Part shown: piece by piece, positions 36,073 through 44,914 of the stretch
Layout of the letters: every line of letters starts with the position of its first letter
Numbering within the stretch: the stretch's first letter is position 1
From: JAGNRR01 sp964409905
GTDB taxonomy: Bacteria > Bacteroidota > Bacteroidia > Chitinophagales > Chitinophagaceae
DNA length: 64,000 nt
Assembly (NCBI GenBank): GCA_964409905.1
Contig: CAYPET010000011.1
Location: 1-64,000 of the forward strand
Direction of reading: 5' to 3'
Notes under the pieces: model-generated
What the model saw: the letters and a program-made list of their open reading frames with translations, nothing else
Told to the model about the DNA's origin: nothing
Databases searched by the model: none
Position numbers and translations under genes: made by a program

Positions 36073-36978
36073 ATGCAGCACAAAGGCAATAAAATACTGG
36101 ATAACCTTGATAATATTCATACAGATTACAATCGGCTTGATGCCTTTTTGAACTATGATATTTTAAAGATTTCCAACTTTAGTCTCACCCCAGGCAAGAT
36201 TATCCTCATTTTAGTTCTGACAATTTTAACATGGTTGGTTATTCGCACGGTTAAGCGCATTATGATTGGTAAGCGGAATGAGGATGATGTTGAATTTGGA
36301 AGAAGACATAGCATATATATGATTACCCGATATGTGCTTTACGTATTGGCCATAGCCATTACATTGGAAATTGTTGGTATTGGTCTAAATGCATTTTTGG
36401 TTGGGTCTGCTGCGCTGTTGGTCGGGGTAGGTATGGGTCTGCAAAACATTTTCTCTGATTTAATATCGGGTTTGTTTTTGCTTTTTGAACGCCCGATAGA
36501 AATAGGGGATGTAATCGAGGTAGATAACATTGTTGGTAAAATACAAGTTATCAAACTTAGGCACACTGTGGTTTTAGACCGTGATGGAGTGAATCTAATC
36601 GTACCGAATCATAAATTCATTACCGAAAAGGTTATTAATTGGAGTCACAATATTGAAGAACGTCGTTTTATGGTACAAGTCGGGGTGGATTATAATTCTG
36701 ATCCAAAACAAGTTGCCGATATATTACTATCTGTTGCTAAAGAAAATTCGTTTGTCATTATTAATAAGGCCGACTTTGGATCATTTGTTCGCCTTTCTAA
36801 TTTTGGCGATTCTGCATTGGAGTTTCAATTATACTTCTGGTCGCGGCACTCCTTTATCATTGAAAATGTAAAAAGCGACTTAAGATTTAGAATTTTTGAG
36901 GAATTCAAAAAGCATGGCGTCAAGATACCATTTCCACAAAGAGACCTGCATATTCGGAGTGGGGAAATAAAATCCTAA
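36073..36978 (+). CDS. mscS: Small-conductance mechanosensitive channel (MscS family)
   Basis: MscS channels open under membrane tension and release osmolytes during osmotic downshock. The 301 residues have an N-terminal soluble stretch, two or three membrane helices and the pore helix ALLVGVGMGLQNIFSDLISGL-type motif (about 115-135). The beta domain (IGDVIEVDNIVGKI) and the alpha/beta C-terminal domain follow. The open frame extends upstream into the tRNA gene, so I chose ATG 36073, just after its -7 box. ychF follows in the same direction with its own promoter. Confidence 0.93.
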   Translation: MQHKGNKILDNLDNIHTDYNRLDAFLNYDILKISNFSLTPGKIILILVLTILTWLVIRTVKRIMIGKRNEDDVEFGRRHSIYMITRYVLYVLAIAITLEIVGIGLNAFLVGSAALLVGVGMGLQNIFSDLISGLFLLFERPIEIGDVIEVDNIVGKIQVIKLRHTVVLDRDGVNLIVPNHKFITEKVINWSHNIEERRFMVQVGVDYNSDPKQVADILLSVAKENSFVIINKADFGSFVRLSNFGDSALEFQLYFWSRHSFIIENVKSDLRFRIFEEFKKHGVKIPFPQRDLHIRSGEIKS

Positions 36979-36986
36979 TATATTTG
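36979..36986 (+). promoter_or_regulatory. -7 box of ychF
   Basis: TATATTTG matches TAnnTTTG. It overlaps the mscS stop codon and ends 17 nt before the ychF ATG. Confidence 0.6.
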
Positions 36987-37003
36987 CGCTCAAATAAAAA
37001 ATT

Positions 37004-38104
37004 ATGGGGCTTAAAGTAGGCATAGTAGGACTGCCCAACGTTGGAAAATCTACCTTATTCAATGCAGTGAATCAACAAGCACAAGCGCAAGCGAGCAATT
37101 ATCGCTTTTGTACCATCGACCCAAACGTAGGTCTTGTCGATGTGCCGGATCCGCGTATTGATAAATTAGCAACCCTTGTGAAGCCCGAACGCGTCGTGCC
37201 TACAAGTATTGAATTTGTTGACATCGCAGGTTTGGTAAAAGGGGCAAGTAAAGGCGAAGGTTTGGGGAATAAGTTTTTAGCGAATATCAGAGAAGTAGAC
37301 GCCATTACACATGTAATAAGATGTTTTGAAGATGAAAATATTTTACGTGAAGAAGGTGTGATAAATCCTGTAGGTGACAAAGAAATTATTGACACCGAAT
37401 TGCAACTAAAAGATTTAGAAAGTGTAGAAAAACAAATAGAGCGTAATGCCAAAATAGCCAAGAATGGAGACACCAAGGCAAAGGAATTGTTAGCTGTCTT
37501 AGAGGCATGTAGAGATCATTTAATGGCAGGTAAAAACATTCGCGAAATGGAACAAACCGAAGAGCAACAAAAAATAATAAATGACCTTTTCTTGCTAAGT
37601 GCCAAACCAGTTATTTATGTCGCCAATGTAGATGAAGATGCCATGCTAAGCGGGAATATATATTCTGAAGCATTAAAAGCAGTTGCTGCTGCTGAAGGTA
37701 ATGAAGTGATAGTAATGAATAACAGTATAGAAGCTGATATCAGCGTAATGGAAGATGAAACAGACAAAAAAATGTTTTTGGAAGAGTATAAGCTTACTGA
37801 ACCAGGCCTAGATCGATTAATCAGAAGCGCGTATAGCCTATTAAATCTGATTACGTATTTTACAGCAGGCGTGCAGGAGGTGCGAGCATGGACTATTCAC
37901 CGTGGTTGGAAAGCACCTAAAGCAGCGGGTGTAATTCATACTGATTTTGAAAAAGGCTTTATCAAGGCCGAAGTTATTAGCTATGAAGACTATGTAAATC
38001 TGGGCTCCGAGGCGGCTGCGCGGGATGCAGGAAAATTGCGCATTGAAGGTAAAGAATATATTGTCCAAGATGGTGATGTCATGCATTTCAGGTTTAATGT
38101 GTAA
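37004..38104 (+). CDS. ychF: Ribosome-binding ATPase YchF (OLA1 family)
   Basis: YchF is an Obg-family P-loop protein that hydrolyses ATP rather than GTP and binds ribosomes, with a role in stress responses. The 366 residues begin MGLKVGIVGLPNVGKST (P-loop at 8-17). They contain DIAGLVKGASKGEGLGN (switch II) and YVANVDED instead of NKxD, as expected for ATP preference. A C-terminal TGS domain holds NLITYFTAGVQEVRAW. A PorG-like gene starts 6 nt after the stop. Confidence 0.97.
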   Translation: MGLKVGIVGLPNVGKSTLFNAVNQQAQAQASNYRFCTIDPNVGLVDVPDPRIDKLATLVKPERVVPTSIEFVDIAGLVKGASKGEGLGNKFLANIREVDAITHVIRCFEDENILREEGVINPVGDKEIIDTELQLKDLESVEKQIERNAKIAKNGDTKAKELLAVLEACRDHLMAGKNIREMEQTEEQQKIINDLFLLSAKPVIYVANVDEDAMLSGNIYSEALKAVAAAEGNEVIVMNNSIEADISVMEDETDKKMFLEEYKLTEPGLDRLIRSAYSLLNLITYFTAGVQEVRAWTIHRGWKAPKAAGVIHTDFEKGFIKAEVISYEDYVNLGSEAAARDAGKLRIEGKEYIVQDGDVMHFRFNV

Positions 38105-38109
38105 ATTAG

Positions 38110-38982
38110 ATGGCTAATACTTCAATTATGAAAAAACTTTTACTACTCTTCATGCTGTTGCCTGTGATTACTGCTCAGGCCCAGCAAAGTATGGATTATG
38201 GACTAAGTATGGGCTTGAGCTCTTATTTGGGCGATTTAAAAGCCACTACCTATCATTTAGATCAAAACAGCCTATCGGGGGGGGCGCAAGGAAGATATAA
38301 TTTTAATGATCGTTTTAGCTTACGTGCAGCTTTCAATTTTGGCACCATAAAGGCCGAGGATGACTTAACCGGCATGACCAAGTTAATGGCTCGAAACCTG
38401 AGCTTTAGATCACGCATTCAGGAGTTTTCATTGATTGGCGAGGCGAATATTTTACGTTTTGGTAGCCATCGAATGAATAAAAAAGGTCGTAATTACTATA
38501 AATTCACACCATTTGTGTTTGGTGGTCTTGCTGTATTTCATTTCAATCCGGAGGCTAAGTATCAGGGTAAGTGGTATGAATTGCAACCTTTAGGTACGGA
38601 AGGGCAGTATGTGCCCGGAAGTCGGGTGAAAGATTACAACCTAACACAAATTTCACTTCCTGTTGGTGTTGGACTTAAGTTTCAATTAGAACCCAATATT
38701 GTTGTTTCCTATGAGATAGGTTGGAGAAAAACATTTACAGATTATTTAGATGACGTTAGCGGCAGTTATTATGATTTCGATGCTATTCGTGCAGCTACCG
38801 GAGATATTGCTGCAACGCTGGCATACCGGGGAGATGAGCTAAATGCAGGGCTCCCTGAGTCTGCAGTAGCTGGTTCGCAAAGAGGAGAGTCTGCCAATGA
38901 CGACTGGTATATTATTAGTTCATTGACTATTTCGTATAAATTTTTTCGGTTACCAAGTGGGAAGTTTAGTTCGAAGTTTTAA
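38110..38982 (+). CDS. PorG-like (DUF6089) outer-membrane protein, second copy
   Basis: A 290-residue protein with a signal peptide ending at AQAQQ. An alternative start MKKLLLLF is at 38128. Amphipathic strands typical of an outer-membrane barrel follow. It shares its landmarks with the 15.8-kb protein: SSYLGDLK near the N-terminus, QPLGTEGQ, SLPVGVGLKF and FTDYLDDVSGSYYD. The family includes PorG of the T9SS, and T9SS cargo proteins occur in this window. It starts 5 nt after ychF and could be co-transcribed. Which of the two copies, if either, is PorG cannot be told here. Confidence 0.82.
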   Translation: MANTSIMKKLLLLFMLLPVITAQAQQSMDYGLSMGLSSYLGDLKATTYHLDQNSLSGGAQGRYNFNDRFSLRAAFNFGTIKAEDDLTGMTKLMARNLSFRSRIQEFSLIGEANILRFGSHRMNKKGRNYYKFTPFVFGGLAVFHFNPEAKYQGKWYELQPLGTEGQYVPGSRVKDYNLTQISLPVGVGLKFQLEPNIVVSYEIGWRKTFTDYLDDVSGSYYDFDAIRAATGDIAATLAYRGDELNAGLPESAVAGSQRGESANDDWYIISSLTISYKFFRLPSGKFSSKF

Positions 38983-39002
38983 TTTCAGCTTTGCACAAAA
39001 TA

Positions 39003-39033
39003 AAAAAGGCCTTCAGCATTTGAAGGCCTTTTT
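39003..39033. terminator. Bidirectional terminator between convergent genes
   Basis: A perfect 13-bp stem (AAAAAGGCCTTCA/TGAAGGCCTTTTT) with loop GCATT works on both strands. It serves the PorG-like gene and the T9SS cargo gene. Confidence 0.92.
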
Positions 39034-39050
39034 CTATATACTAATGTGTT

Positions 39051-40058
39051 TTACCTAATAATGATTGGTTCGCTTTTTATCAGTTGGCCATTTTCTAAAA
39101 CAGCAATAATATAATTGCCAGCTACTGTTTTTGAAATATCTACTGATGTTTGGTTTACAACATGCTGACTAACGATATTACCTAAGGTATTGTATATTAT
39201 CAGGTTATTTTGTTTGCTAAAATCCAATCCTTTTATATTCAATTGGCCATCTTGTACAATTGTTGGATAAATGGATAGTTTGCGTGTCGAGTTAAAATTT
39301 ACCGCTACAACGTTAGAGAAATGCATGGAATTGTCAGATCGGATCTCTTGAATGCGATAATAATATTTTTCTACATTTGATAAATTCTTTTCAGTCAATT
39401 GATAATTTTTGCTTCCATCTGCTTGTATTGTAGCGAGTTCTTCAAATTTTTCTGCATCTGTGCTGCGTTGCAAGCTATAGTAATCTACACCATTTTCAGT
39501 AGCAGTCTTAAATTGTAATACAATTTGATTATTTAGTTGTTTCGCAGTCAACCATATTTGATCAATCGGTAACGCAATGTTCGAGCTTGATGTAGTATTC
39601 CATTGAGCCTGAAGGTATCCGCCTGGACGGGCCGCATTGCCAACAGCATCTAGGCTGGCAGCCGTCCCTCCAATGCTTGGCGAATTCCAAACGAGTGAGA
39701 AACTGACTGAGCCCGTTCCGTTCTTTTTAGAATTGTGTCCAGCACTCGTTGCTGGAGTATTGATAACGACATTTGGGCCAGGGCTAGAGAAGCTACCTAT
39801 ATTGGTGCGGATCTGAAAACCGGCACCATTCATTGTAGCATTGGCAACTGTGACTGTAATAGGGTAGGCTGTATTTAAATTGTAAAAAGTGGGTAAGCCA
39901 CTTATGGTTACTGTAGTGGCAGCATTCGGGGAAGGGTTGTGACAGGAGCATCCAGATTGATAAGATGGGAAACCACTGCTGTATGAGGTGTTAATTACAG
40001 TATAGGTGCCTAATGATAAAATTAAAAGTAATGTAGTGAGTAGTGATTTATATTTCAT
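39051..40058 (-). CDS. T9SS-secreted protein, choice-of-anchor V-like
   Basis: A 335-residue exported protein. A signal peptide begins at MKYKSLLTT (ATG 40058, chosen over a longer frame that enters the upstream kinase gene). A beta-sandwich region (about 40-160) follows. It contains a Cys/His cluster SGCSCHNP just after the signal, as in choice-of-anchor V proteins. Residues about 170-250 resemble an Fn3-like spacer (FKTATENGVDYYSLQRSTD). The last 75 residues are a T9SS type A sorting domain (LSIYPTIVQDGQLNIKG...NYIIAVLENG). It is exported through Sec and then T9SS. Ligand unknown. Confidence 0.8.
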   Translation of the reverse strand: MKYKSLLTTLLLILSLGTYTVINTSYSSGFPSYQSGCSCHNPSPNAATTVTISGLPTFYNLNTAYPITVTVANATMNGAGFQIRTNIGSFSSPGPNVVINTPATSAGHNSKKNGTGSVSFSLVWNSPSIGGTAASLDAVGNAARPGGYLQAQWNTTSSSNIALPIDQIWLTAKQLNNQIVLQFKTATENGVDYYSLQRSTDAEKFEELATIQADGSKNYQLTEKNLSNVEKYYYRIQEIRSDNSMHFSNVVAVNFNSTRKLSIYPTIVQDGQLNIKGLDFSKQNNLIIYNTLGNIVSQHVVNQTSVDISKTVAGNYIIAVLENGQLIKSEPIIIR

Positions 40059-40113
40059 AGTTTGACCATTTGGTGAATTAATTATTCTTAAAGGTGCAAA
40101 ATACTGTCGTTTA

Positions 40114-40752
40114 TCAAAAAAGACCATTCACCTCGGCGTTGACCATATTAATGACCTTTGCCAAATCTTCCTTGTTTTCAGCGAAATTTGTTTTGTCAAC
40201 ATCGATAATTAATAGCCTGCCGTCTTTGTAGTTGTCAATCCAGCTATTGTAGTATTCATTCAATCGCTTCAGATAGTCTAAACGGATATTTTCTTCATAC
40301 TCTCTGCCACGTTTTTGAATTTGACCCACAAGGGCGGGAACACTGGCACGTAAGTATATCAGCAAGTCAGGAGGACTGACCATGGATTTTAATGTCATGA
40401 AAAAGTTGCTGTAATTTTCAAAATCACGTTTGCTCATTAGCCCCATTTCATGGAGGTTTGGTGCGAAAATATTGGCATCTTCATAAATGGTTCTGTCCTG
40501 AATCACAGTTTGATCACCCTTGGTGATATCTACCAGATTTTTCAATCGGTTGTTCAAAAAATATATCTGCAGATTAAAACTCCAGCGCGGCATGTCTTTG
40601 TAGAAATCATCCAAATACGGATTGTTTTCTACATCTTCATAGTTTGGAGACCAATTAAAGTGTTTTGCCAATATACTGGTTAGGGTGGTTTTACCTGCCC
40701 CAATATTGCCCGCTACTGCAATATGCTTTATCTGCTTTTTCTTTTTCGACAT
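40114..40752 (-). CDS. Deoxynucleoside kinase (dAdo/dCyd/dGuo type)
   Basis: The enzyme phosphorylates deoxynucleosides in salvage. The 212 residues contain the P-loop GNIGAGKTTL (about 15-24), the DRT-like motif VIQDRTIYEDANIF (about 84-97), substrate residues PYLDDFYKD, and the lid KRGREYEENIRLDYL. This matches the bacterial deoxyadenosine/deoxyguanosine kinase family. It lies 49 nt behind trpS on the same strand. Base specificity cannot be decided from these motifs. Confidence 0.92.
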   Translation of the reverse strand: MSKKKKQIKHIAVAGNIGAGKTTLTSILAKHFNWSPNYEDVENNPYLDDFYKDMPRWSFNLQIYFLNNRLKNLVDITKGDQTVIQDRTIYEDANIFAPNLHEMGLMSKRDFENYSNFFMTLKSMVSPPDLLIYLRASVPALVGQIQKRGREYEENIRLDYLKRLNEYYNSWIDNYKDGRLLIIDVDKTNFAENKEDLAKVINMVNAEVNGLF

Positions 40753-40801
40753 AAATTCCGTGCTAATCTAATCAATAATTTCTAAAAGCGAAATGCATGT
40801 C

Positions 40802-41797
40802 TTAATAATTTATTCCAATACGCTTTCTTGCTTCGGAAAGTGTAACGCTGGCGCTGGCTCTTGCCTTTTCTTTTCCGTCTGACATTATACGTTGTAACAA
40901 AGCAGTATCATTTTGTAAGGCGGCTGCTTTTTCTCTTATTGGTTTTACGAATGCTATCATCTCTTCGGCAAGTTGCTTTTTCATGTCACCGTACCGAATG
41001 GCACAATTGTTATAATCGTTTAAATATTGTTCGTATAGGGATTGGCTAGTAACAAGTTTTAGTAATAAAAAAATATTCTCGATATAATCGGGCATGGCGG
41101 CATTTGGTTCTGTAGGGCCGCTGTCTGTTTTTGCCTTCATGATTTTTTTTCTGATGGTTTCATCATCGTCTGATAAATAAATGGTGGCATTTTCATTCTC
41201 ACTTTTACTCATTTTGCCATTGCCGTCTAAGCTGGGTATTTTTGTAAGATTTTCACCAAAATTGAAGGCAGCGGGCTCCGGAAACATTTCTCCATAACGA
41301 TGATTAAAACGCTGTACAAAATTGCGTGTCATTTCTAAATGTTGTTCTTGATCTTTACCAACTGGTACTTTATTGGCTTTGTGAATTATGATGTCTGCGG
41401 CCATCAAACTTGGATAAGTTAGCAACCCGGCGTTGATATTATTTGGTTGTAGTCTTGCTTTTTCCTTAAATGAAGCTGTTTTTTCTAATTCGCCTTTATA
41501 AGCTAGCATGTTCAGCATTAAATAAAGCTCGGGAATTTCAGGAATGTCACTCTGTACATAGAGCGCTACTTTTTCCGGGTCTAATCCACTGGCAATATTT
41601 TCTGCCAATACCCTATATACATTTGGTCGCAATTCGGCGGGGTTGGGTAAGGTAGTCAGAGCATGATAGTCAGCCACAAAAAAGTAACAGTCATAATCAT
41701 GCTGCATTTTTACATAATTCTGAATAGCTCCAAAATAGTTACCTAAATGAAGAAAACCTGTACTTCTTATTCCACTGACTACAACTTCTTTTTGCAT
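40802..41797 (-). CDS. trpS: Tryptophanyl-tRNA synthetase
   Basis: TrpS charges tRNA-Trp. The 331 residues carry the class I signatures in modified form: TGFLHLGNY (about 13-21) for HIGH and GKMSKSENE (about 197-205) for KMSKS. The length is that of the bacterial short form. It is divergent from the metal transporter operon, and its promoter region contains TAAATTCG, a one-mismatch -7 box. The downstream deoxynucleoside kinase is probably on the same mRNA. Confidence 0.97.
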   Translation of the reverse strand: MQKEVVVSGIRSTGFLHLGNYFGAIQNYVKMQHDYDCYFFVADYHALTTLPNPAELRPNVYRVLAENIASGLDPEKVALYVQSDIPEIPELYLMLNMLAYKGELEKTASFKEKARLQPNNINAGLLTYPSLMAADIIIHKANKVPVGKDQEQHLEMTRNFVQRFNHRYGEMFPEPAAFNFGENLTKIPSLDGNGKMSKSENENATIYLSDDDETIRKKIMKAKTDSGPTEPNAAMPDYIENIFLLLKLVTSQSLYEQYLNDYNNCAIRYGDMKKQLAEEMIAFVKPIREKAAALQNDTALLQRIMSDGKEKARASASVTLSEARKRIGINY

Positions 41798-41855
41798 AAT
41801 GCATGCGAATTTACACTCAACAATTTTTTTTATACCGCTTTTAGTTAAAATGCGC

Positions 41856-41863
41856 TACTTTTG
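41856..41863 (+). promoter_or_regulatory. -7 box of the metal ABC transporter operon
   Basis: TACTTTTG matches TAnnTTTG. The predicted transcription start (4-6 nt downstream) falls at the beginning of the palindrome at 41868. Confidence 0.65.
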
Positions 41864-41867
41864 TAAA

Positions 41868-41883
41868 GTTAGTATAGGCTAAC
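41868..41883 (+). promoter_or_regulatory. Candidate metalloregulator operator (GTTAG-N6-CTAAC)
   Basis: GTTAGTATAGGCTAAC is a 5-bp perfect inverted repeat with a 6-bp spacer. It lies 4 nt after the -7 box and 15 nt before the ATG of the metal-binding protein gene, so a bound repressor would block transcription. Its shape resembles DtxR/MntR-family sites. The assignment is inference. Confidence 0.5.
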
Positions 41884-41898
41884 AATAATTATAGTATA

Positions 41899-42819
41899 AT
41901 GAAAAACCTCATATTGTGTCTTCTGAGTTTGTACTTATTTGCAGGTTGTAAAACTGATACCGCATCACGTATCAATGAAAAATTAACCATCGTTACTACC
42001 ACACAGATGATAGCTGATGTAGTGAAAAATATTGCAGGGGATAAAGCCGAAGTGGTTAGCTTGATGGGTCCGGGGATTGATCCACATTTCTATAAGGCTA
42101 CTCAAGGTGATTTGGTGAAGCTTAATAAAGCAGATGTTATCTTTTATAATGGGTTACATCTGGAAGGTAAAATGCAAGATGTTTTTGAAAGCTATGCCAA
42201 ACAGAAAAATGTAGTGGCCGTATCTGCTGCTATTCCACGCGAAAACTTAATAATTAGTTCACAGCAAGGTAACGAAATCATCTACGACCCTCATATCTGG
42301 CATGCCGTTGATTTGTGGTTATATACCCCAAAGACAATAGCAAATACCCTTGCACAAGTGGATTCTGTCAATGCGGATTTCTATCGGAGGAAAGAATTAG
42401 TATATAAGGAGAAGATGAAAGTTGTTCATAAACGGATTGCTTTGAAAATTGATAGTATACCGCCACAGCAACGATTGTTAATTACCTCTCATGACGCTTT
42501 TCATTATTATGGTCGTACTTACGATATTGAGGTTAAGGGCTTGCAGGGGATATCGACTGTTTCGGAAATTGGTTTAAAAGACATTACGGCAATGGTTGAA
42601 TTAATTATTTCCAGGAAGGTAAAGGCGGTTTTTGTTGAATCTTCTGTCAATGAAAAAAATCTAAAAGCTGTCATTGAAGGTTGTAAACAAAAAGGTCACC
42701 AGGTAACAATAGGAGGAACATTATACTCTGATGCAATGGGTGCTGAAAATACTGCGGAAGGCACCTATTTGGGTATGATTCAATATAACACACAAAAAAT
42801 TCTTGAAGCCTTAAGATGA
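41899..42819 (+). CDS. Metal ABC transporter substrate-binding lipoprotein (Mn/Zn)
   Basis: A cluster A-I solute-binding protein of the TroA/MntC/PsaA family that captures Mn or Zn outside the inner membrane. The 306 residues start with a lipoprotein signal, lipobox FAGC (Cys at about 17). Candidate metal ligands are His in GIDPHFY, His in DPHIWH, Glu in FVESSVNE and Asp in YSDAMG. Two His, a Glu and an Asp are the set seen in Mn-binding members, and no His-rich loop typical of ZnuA is present. So manganese is my preferred substrate. First gene of a four-gene operon. Confidence 0.92.
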   Translation: MKNLILCLLSLYLFAGCKTDTASRINEKLTIVTTTQMIADVVKNIAGDKAEVVSLMGPGIDPHFYKATQGDLVKLNKADVIFYNGLHLEGKMQDVFESYAKQKNVVAVSAAIPRENLIISSQQGNEIIYDPHIWHAVDLWLYTPKTIANTLAQVDSVNADFYRRKELVYKEKMKVVHKRIALKIDSIPPQQRLLITSHDAFHYYGRTYDIEVKGLQGISTVSEIGLKDITAMVELIISRKVKAVFVESSVNEKNLKAVIEGCKQKGHQVTIGGTLYSDAMGAENTAEGTYLGMIQYNTQKILEALR

Positions 42820-43601
42820 TCGTGCAAGTTGAAAACCCCATTCTTGAAGTACATGACTTGACAGTGAGTTATGATAAGAATCCTGTATTATGGAATATTG
42901 ATTTTAGTATTCCCAGCGGTAAGCTTGTAGGTATTATTGGGCCAAATGGGGCAGGGAAATCAACATTGCTAAAAGCAATTATGGGGCTTGTAGATATGCA
43001 AAGTGGATTTGTAAAACTCTTCGACCAGAATTTAAATGATGTTCGTGAGCAAATAGGCTACGTGCCGCAGCGTGAGTCTGTTGATTGGGATTTTCCGGCA
43101 AGTGTTTTGGATGTGGTACTAATGGGTAGGTATGGCAGAAGAGGTTTATTTAATCGCATCACGACCGAAGACAAAGCAATAGCTATGGCATCGTTGCAAA
43201 AAGTCAATATGCAGGAATTTGCCAATAGACAAATTGCACAATTATCCGGTGGGCAACAACAGCGTGTCTTTATCGCAAGATCTTTGGCACAACAGGCTAA
43301 TTTGTATTTGATGGACGAGCCTTTTGCCGGAGTAGATGCTTCTGCGGAAGGCATGATTTTAAAACTTTTGAAAGAAATGCGTAACGAGGATAAAACAATA
43401 CTGGTTGTGCATCATGATTTGCAATCTGCCTTTGAATACTTTGATTGGGTTATTCTGTTGAATATGCGCTTGGTTGCTTCTGGGCCGAAAGAAACTGTTT
43501 TTGAGCCAACGCTCTTACAGGAAACCTATGGAGGCAAATTAACCTTATTGGATAGCTTATCGAATTTTATAAGACAGAAAGGATACCCCATTAAAGGATA
43601 G
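42816..43601 (+). CDS. Metal ABC transporter ATP-binding protein
   Basis: The ATPase of the Mn/Zn importer, 261 residues. It shows Walker A GPNGAGKST (about 42-50), the Q-loop with YVPQRESVDW, signature LSGGQQQR, Walker B LYLMDEPFAGVD and the switch His in VVHHD. YVPQRESVDWDFP is characteristic of the manganese/zinc subfamily. The ATG overlaps the stop of the binding-protein gene by 4 nt. The first permease follows 5 nt downstream. Confidence 0.95.
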   Translation: MIVQVENPILEVHDLTVSYDKNPVLWNIDFSIPSGKLVGIIGPNGAGKSTLLKAIMGLVDMQSGFVKLFDQNLNDVREQIGYVPQRESVDWDFPASVLDVVLMGRYGRRGLFNRITTEDKAIAMASLQKVNMQEFANRQIAQLSGGQQQRVFIARSLAQQANLYLMDEPFAGVDASAEGMILKLLKEMRNEDKTILVVHHDLQSAFEYFDWVILLNMRLVASGPKETVFEPTLLQETYGGKLTLLDSLSNFIRQKGYPIKG

Positions 43602-43606
43602 GTACT

Positions 43607-44914
43607 ATGACTGAATTGTTACATTTTCTTGGCCTAGCTGACGCTAACGTACGTTACGTTGTATTGGGTGTTATGCTACTCGGTGCAAGTACGGCTATTG
43701 TTGGGTGTTTTACCTTTCTCAGAAAGAAATCATTGGTTGGTGATGCCATTGCTCACGCAGTACTTCCCGGGATTTGCTTAGCCTTTATTGTTATTCAGGT
43801 TCGGCATCCTTTAATTTTACTGCTGGGTGCGTTTCTATCCGGATGGCTTAGTATTCTGGCAATTGATTTTATTGAAAAAAAATCTAGAATTAAAGCAGAT
43901 ACTGCCATTGCCATAGTGTTGTCTGTTTTTTTTGGTGTGGGGATTATGCTGCTTACTTACATTCAAGGTAGCGGGAACGCTGCCCAGGCAGGTATTGATC
44001 GTTTTTTATTTGGACAAGCTGCTTCCATGGTGGCTAATGATGTTTATACCCTTGCAATCGTTTGTATTTTACTGGTTTTTGTTATATGGTTGTTTTTTAA
44101 AGAGTTTAGCATGCTCACTTTTGATGCGAACTATGCGCGCGCTCTGGGTTTGCCTGTTAGAGCGCTATCATTTCTGCTTTCTACATTAACAGTTTTGGCA
44201 ATAGCGGTGGGGATTCAGGCAGTAGGTGTGGTATTGATGGCAGCCATGCTTATTACCCCTGCCGCGGCGGCCCGATATTGGACGAATAAATTGGTAAGTA
44301 TGATATTCCTGGCGGCTTGTTTTGGAATATTAGCAGCGTTGTTTGGCAGTTACATTTCATATCTGGCGCCCAAAATGCCAACCGGACCTTGGATTATTGT
44401 CGCCATAACCTGCATTGCATTTTTCTCAATGATATTTGCGCCAGAACGTGGATTTTATATGAAATGGAATAGAAAGCGTAAAAAACGATTAGTCACTCAA
44501 GATGAAAATGTACTTAAAATCTTTTTTCACCTTGGCGAGGAAGATGATTTTGGGCACTTGCGCACACCAACTGATCTTCAGAAAAGGCGTTACTTTCAAG
44601 AGGCGAAACTTCGGGATAGTTTACAACGTTTATCAGCCAAAGGGTTGGTGATGCGGCAAGACGGAGGTTGTTTTTTAACAGATAAGGGGATTGTCGAGGC
44701 TAAGCGCATTGCCAAGTTGCACCGACTGTGGGAAATATATATGAGCCAGTTTTTACGCATCCCGGCGGATCATGTGCACGAGGGGGCTGAAAGCTTGGAA
44801 CATTTTTTTACTCCTGAATTAGAGCAAATGCTGGAAAAAGAACTTGACTATCCTCAAACAGACCCGCACGATAAACCGATACCCTACACGAAAACACAAA
44901 CTGATGGTATTTGA
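43607..44914 (+). CDS. Metal ABC transporter permease fused to a DtxR/MntR-like domain
   Basis: Residues 1-285 are an ABC-3 type permease with eight or nine membrane helices, including GDAIAHAVLPG (45-55) and the loop between helices near LGLPVRAL. After the basic linker KWNRKRKKR (286-294) comes a cytoplasmic region of about 135 residues. It holds a winged-helix-like stretch (about 297-360) and a DtxR-family metal-binding/dimerisation motif: LHRLWEIYM (His372), HEGAESLEHF (Glu395, Glu398, His399) and PHDKPIP at the end. These four match MntR ligand positions. The N-terminal MntR ligands (Asp8, Glu11) seem replaced. The 435-residue length is well above a plain permease (about 290). Confidence 0.9.
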   Translation: MTELLHFLGLADANVRYVVLGVMLLGASTAIVGCFTFLRKKSLVGDAIAHAVLPGICLAFIVIQVRHPLILLLGAFLSGWLSILAIDFIEKKSRIKADTAIAIVLSVFFGVGIMLLTYIQGSGNAAQAGIDRFLFGQAASMVANDVYTLAIVCILLVFVIWLFFKEFSMLTFDANYARALGLPVRALSFLLSTLTVLAIAVGIQAVGVVLMAAMLITPAAAARYWTNKLVSMIFLAACFGILAALFGSYISYLAPKMPTGPWIIVAITCIAFFSMIFAPERGFYMKWNRKRKKRLVTQDENVLKIFFHLGEEDDFGHLRTPTDLQKRRYFQEAKLRDSLQRLSAKGLVMRQDGGCFLTDKGIVEAKRIAKLHRLWEIYMSQFLRIPADHVHEGAESLEHFFTPELEQMLEKELDYPQTDPHDKPIPYTKTQTDGI

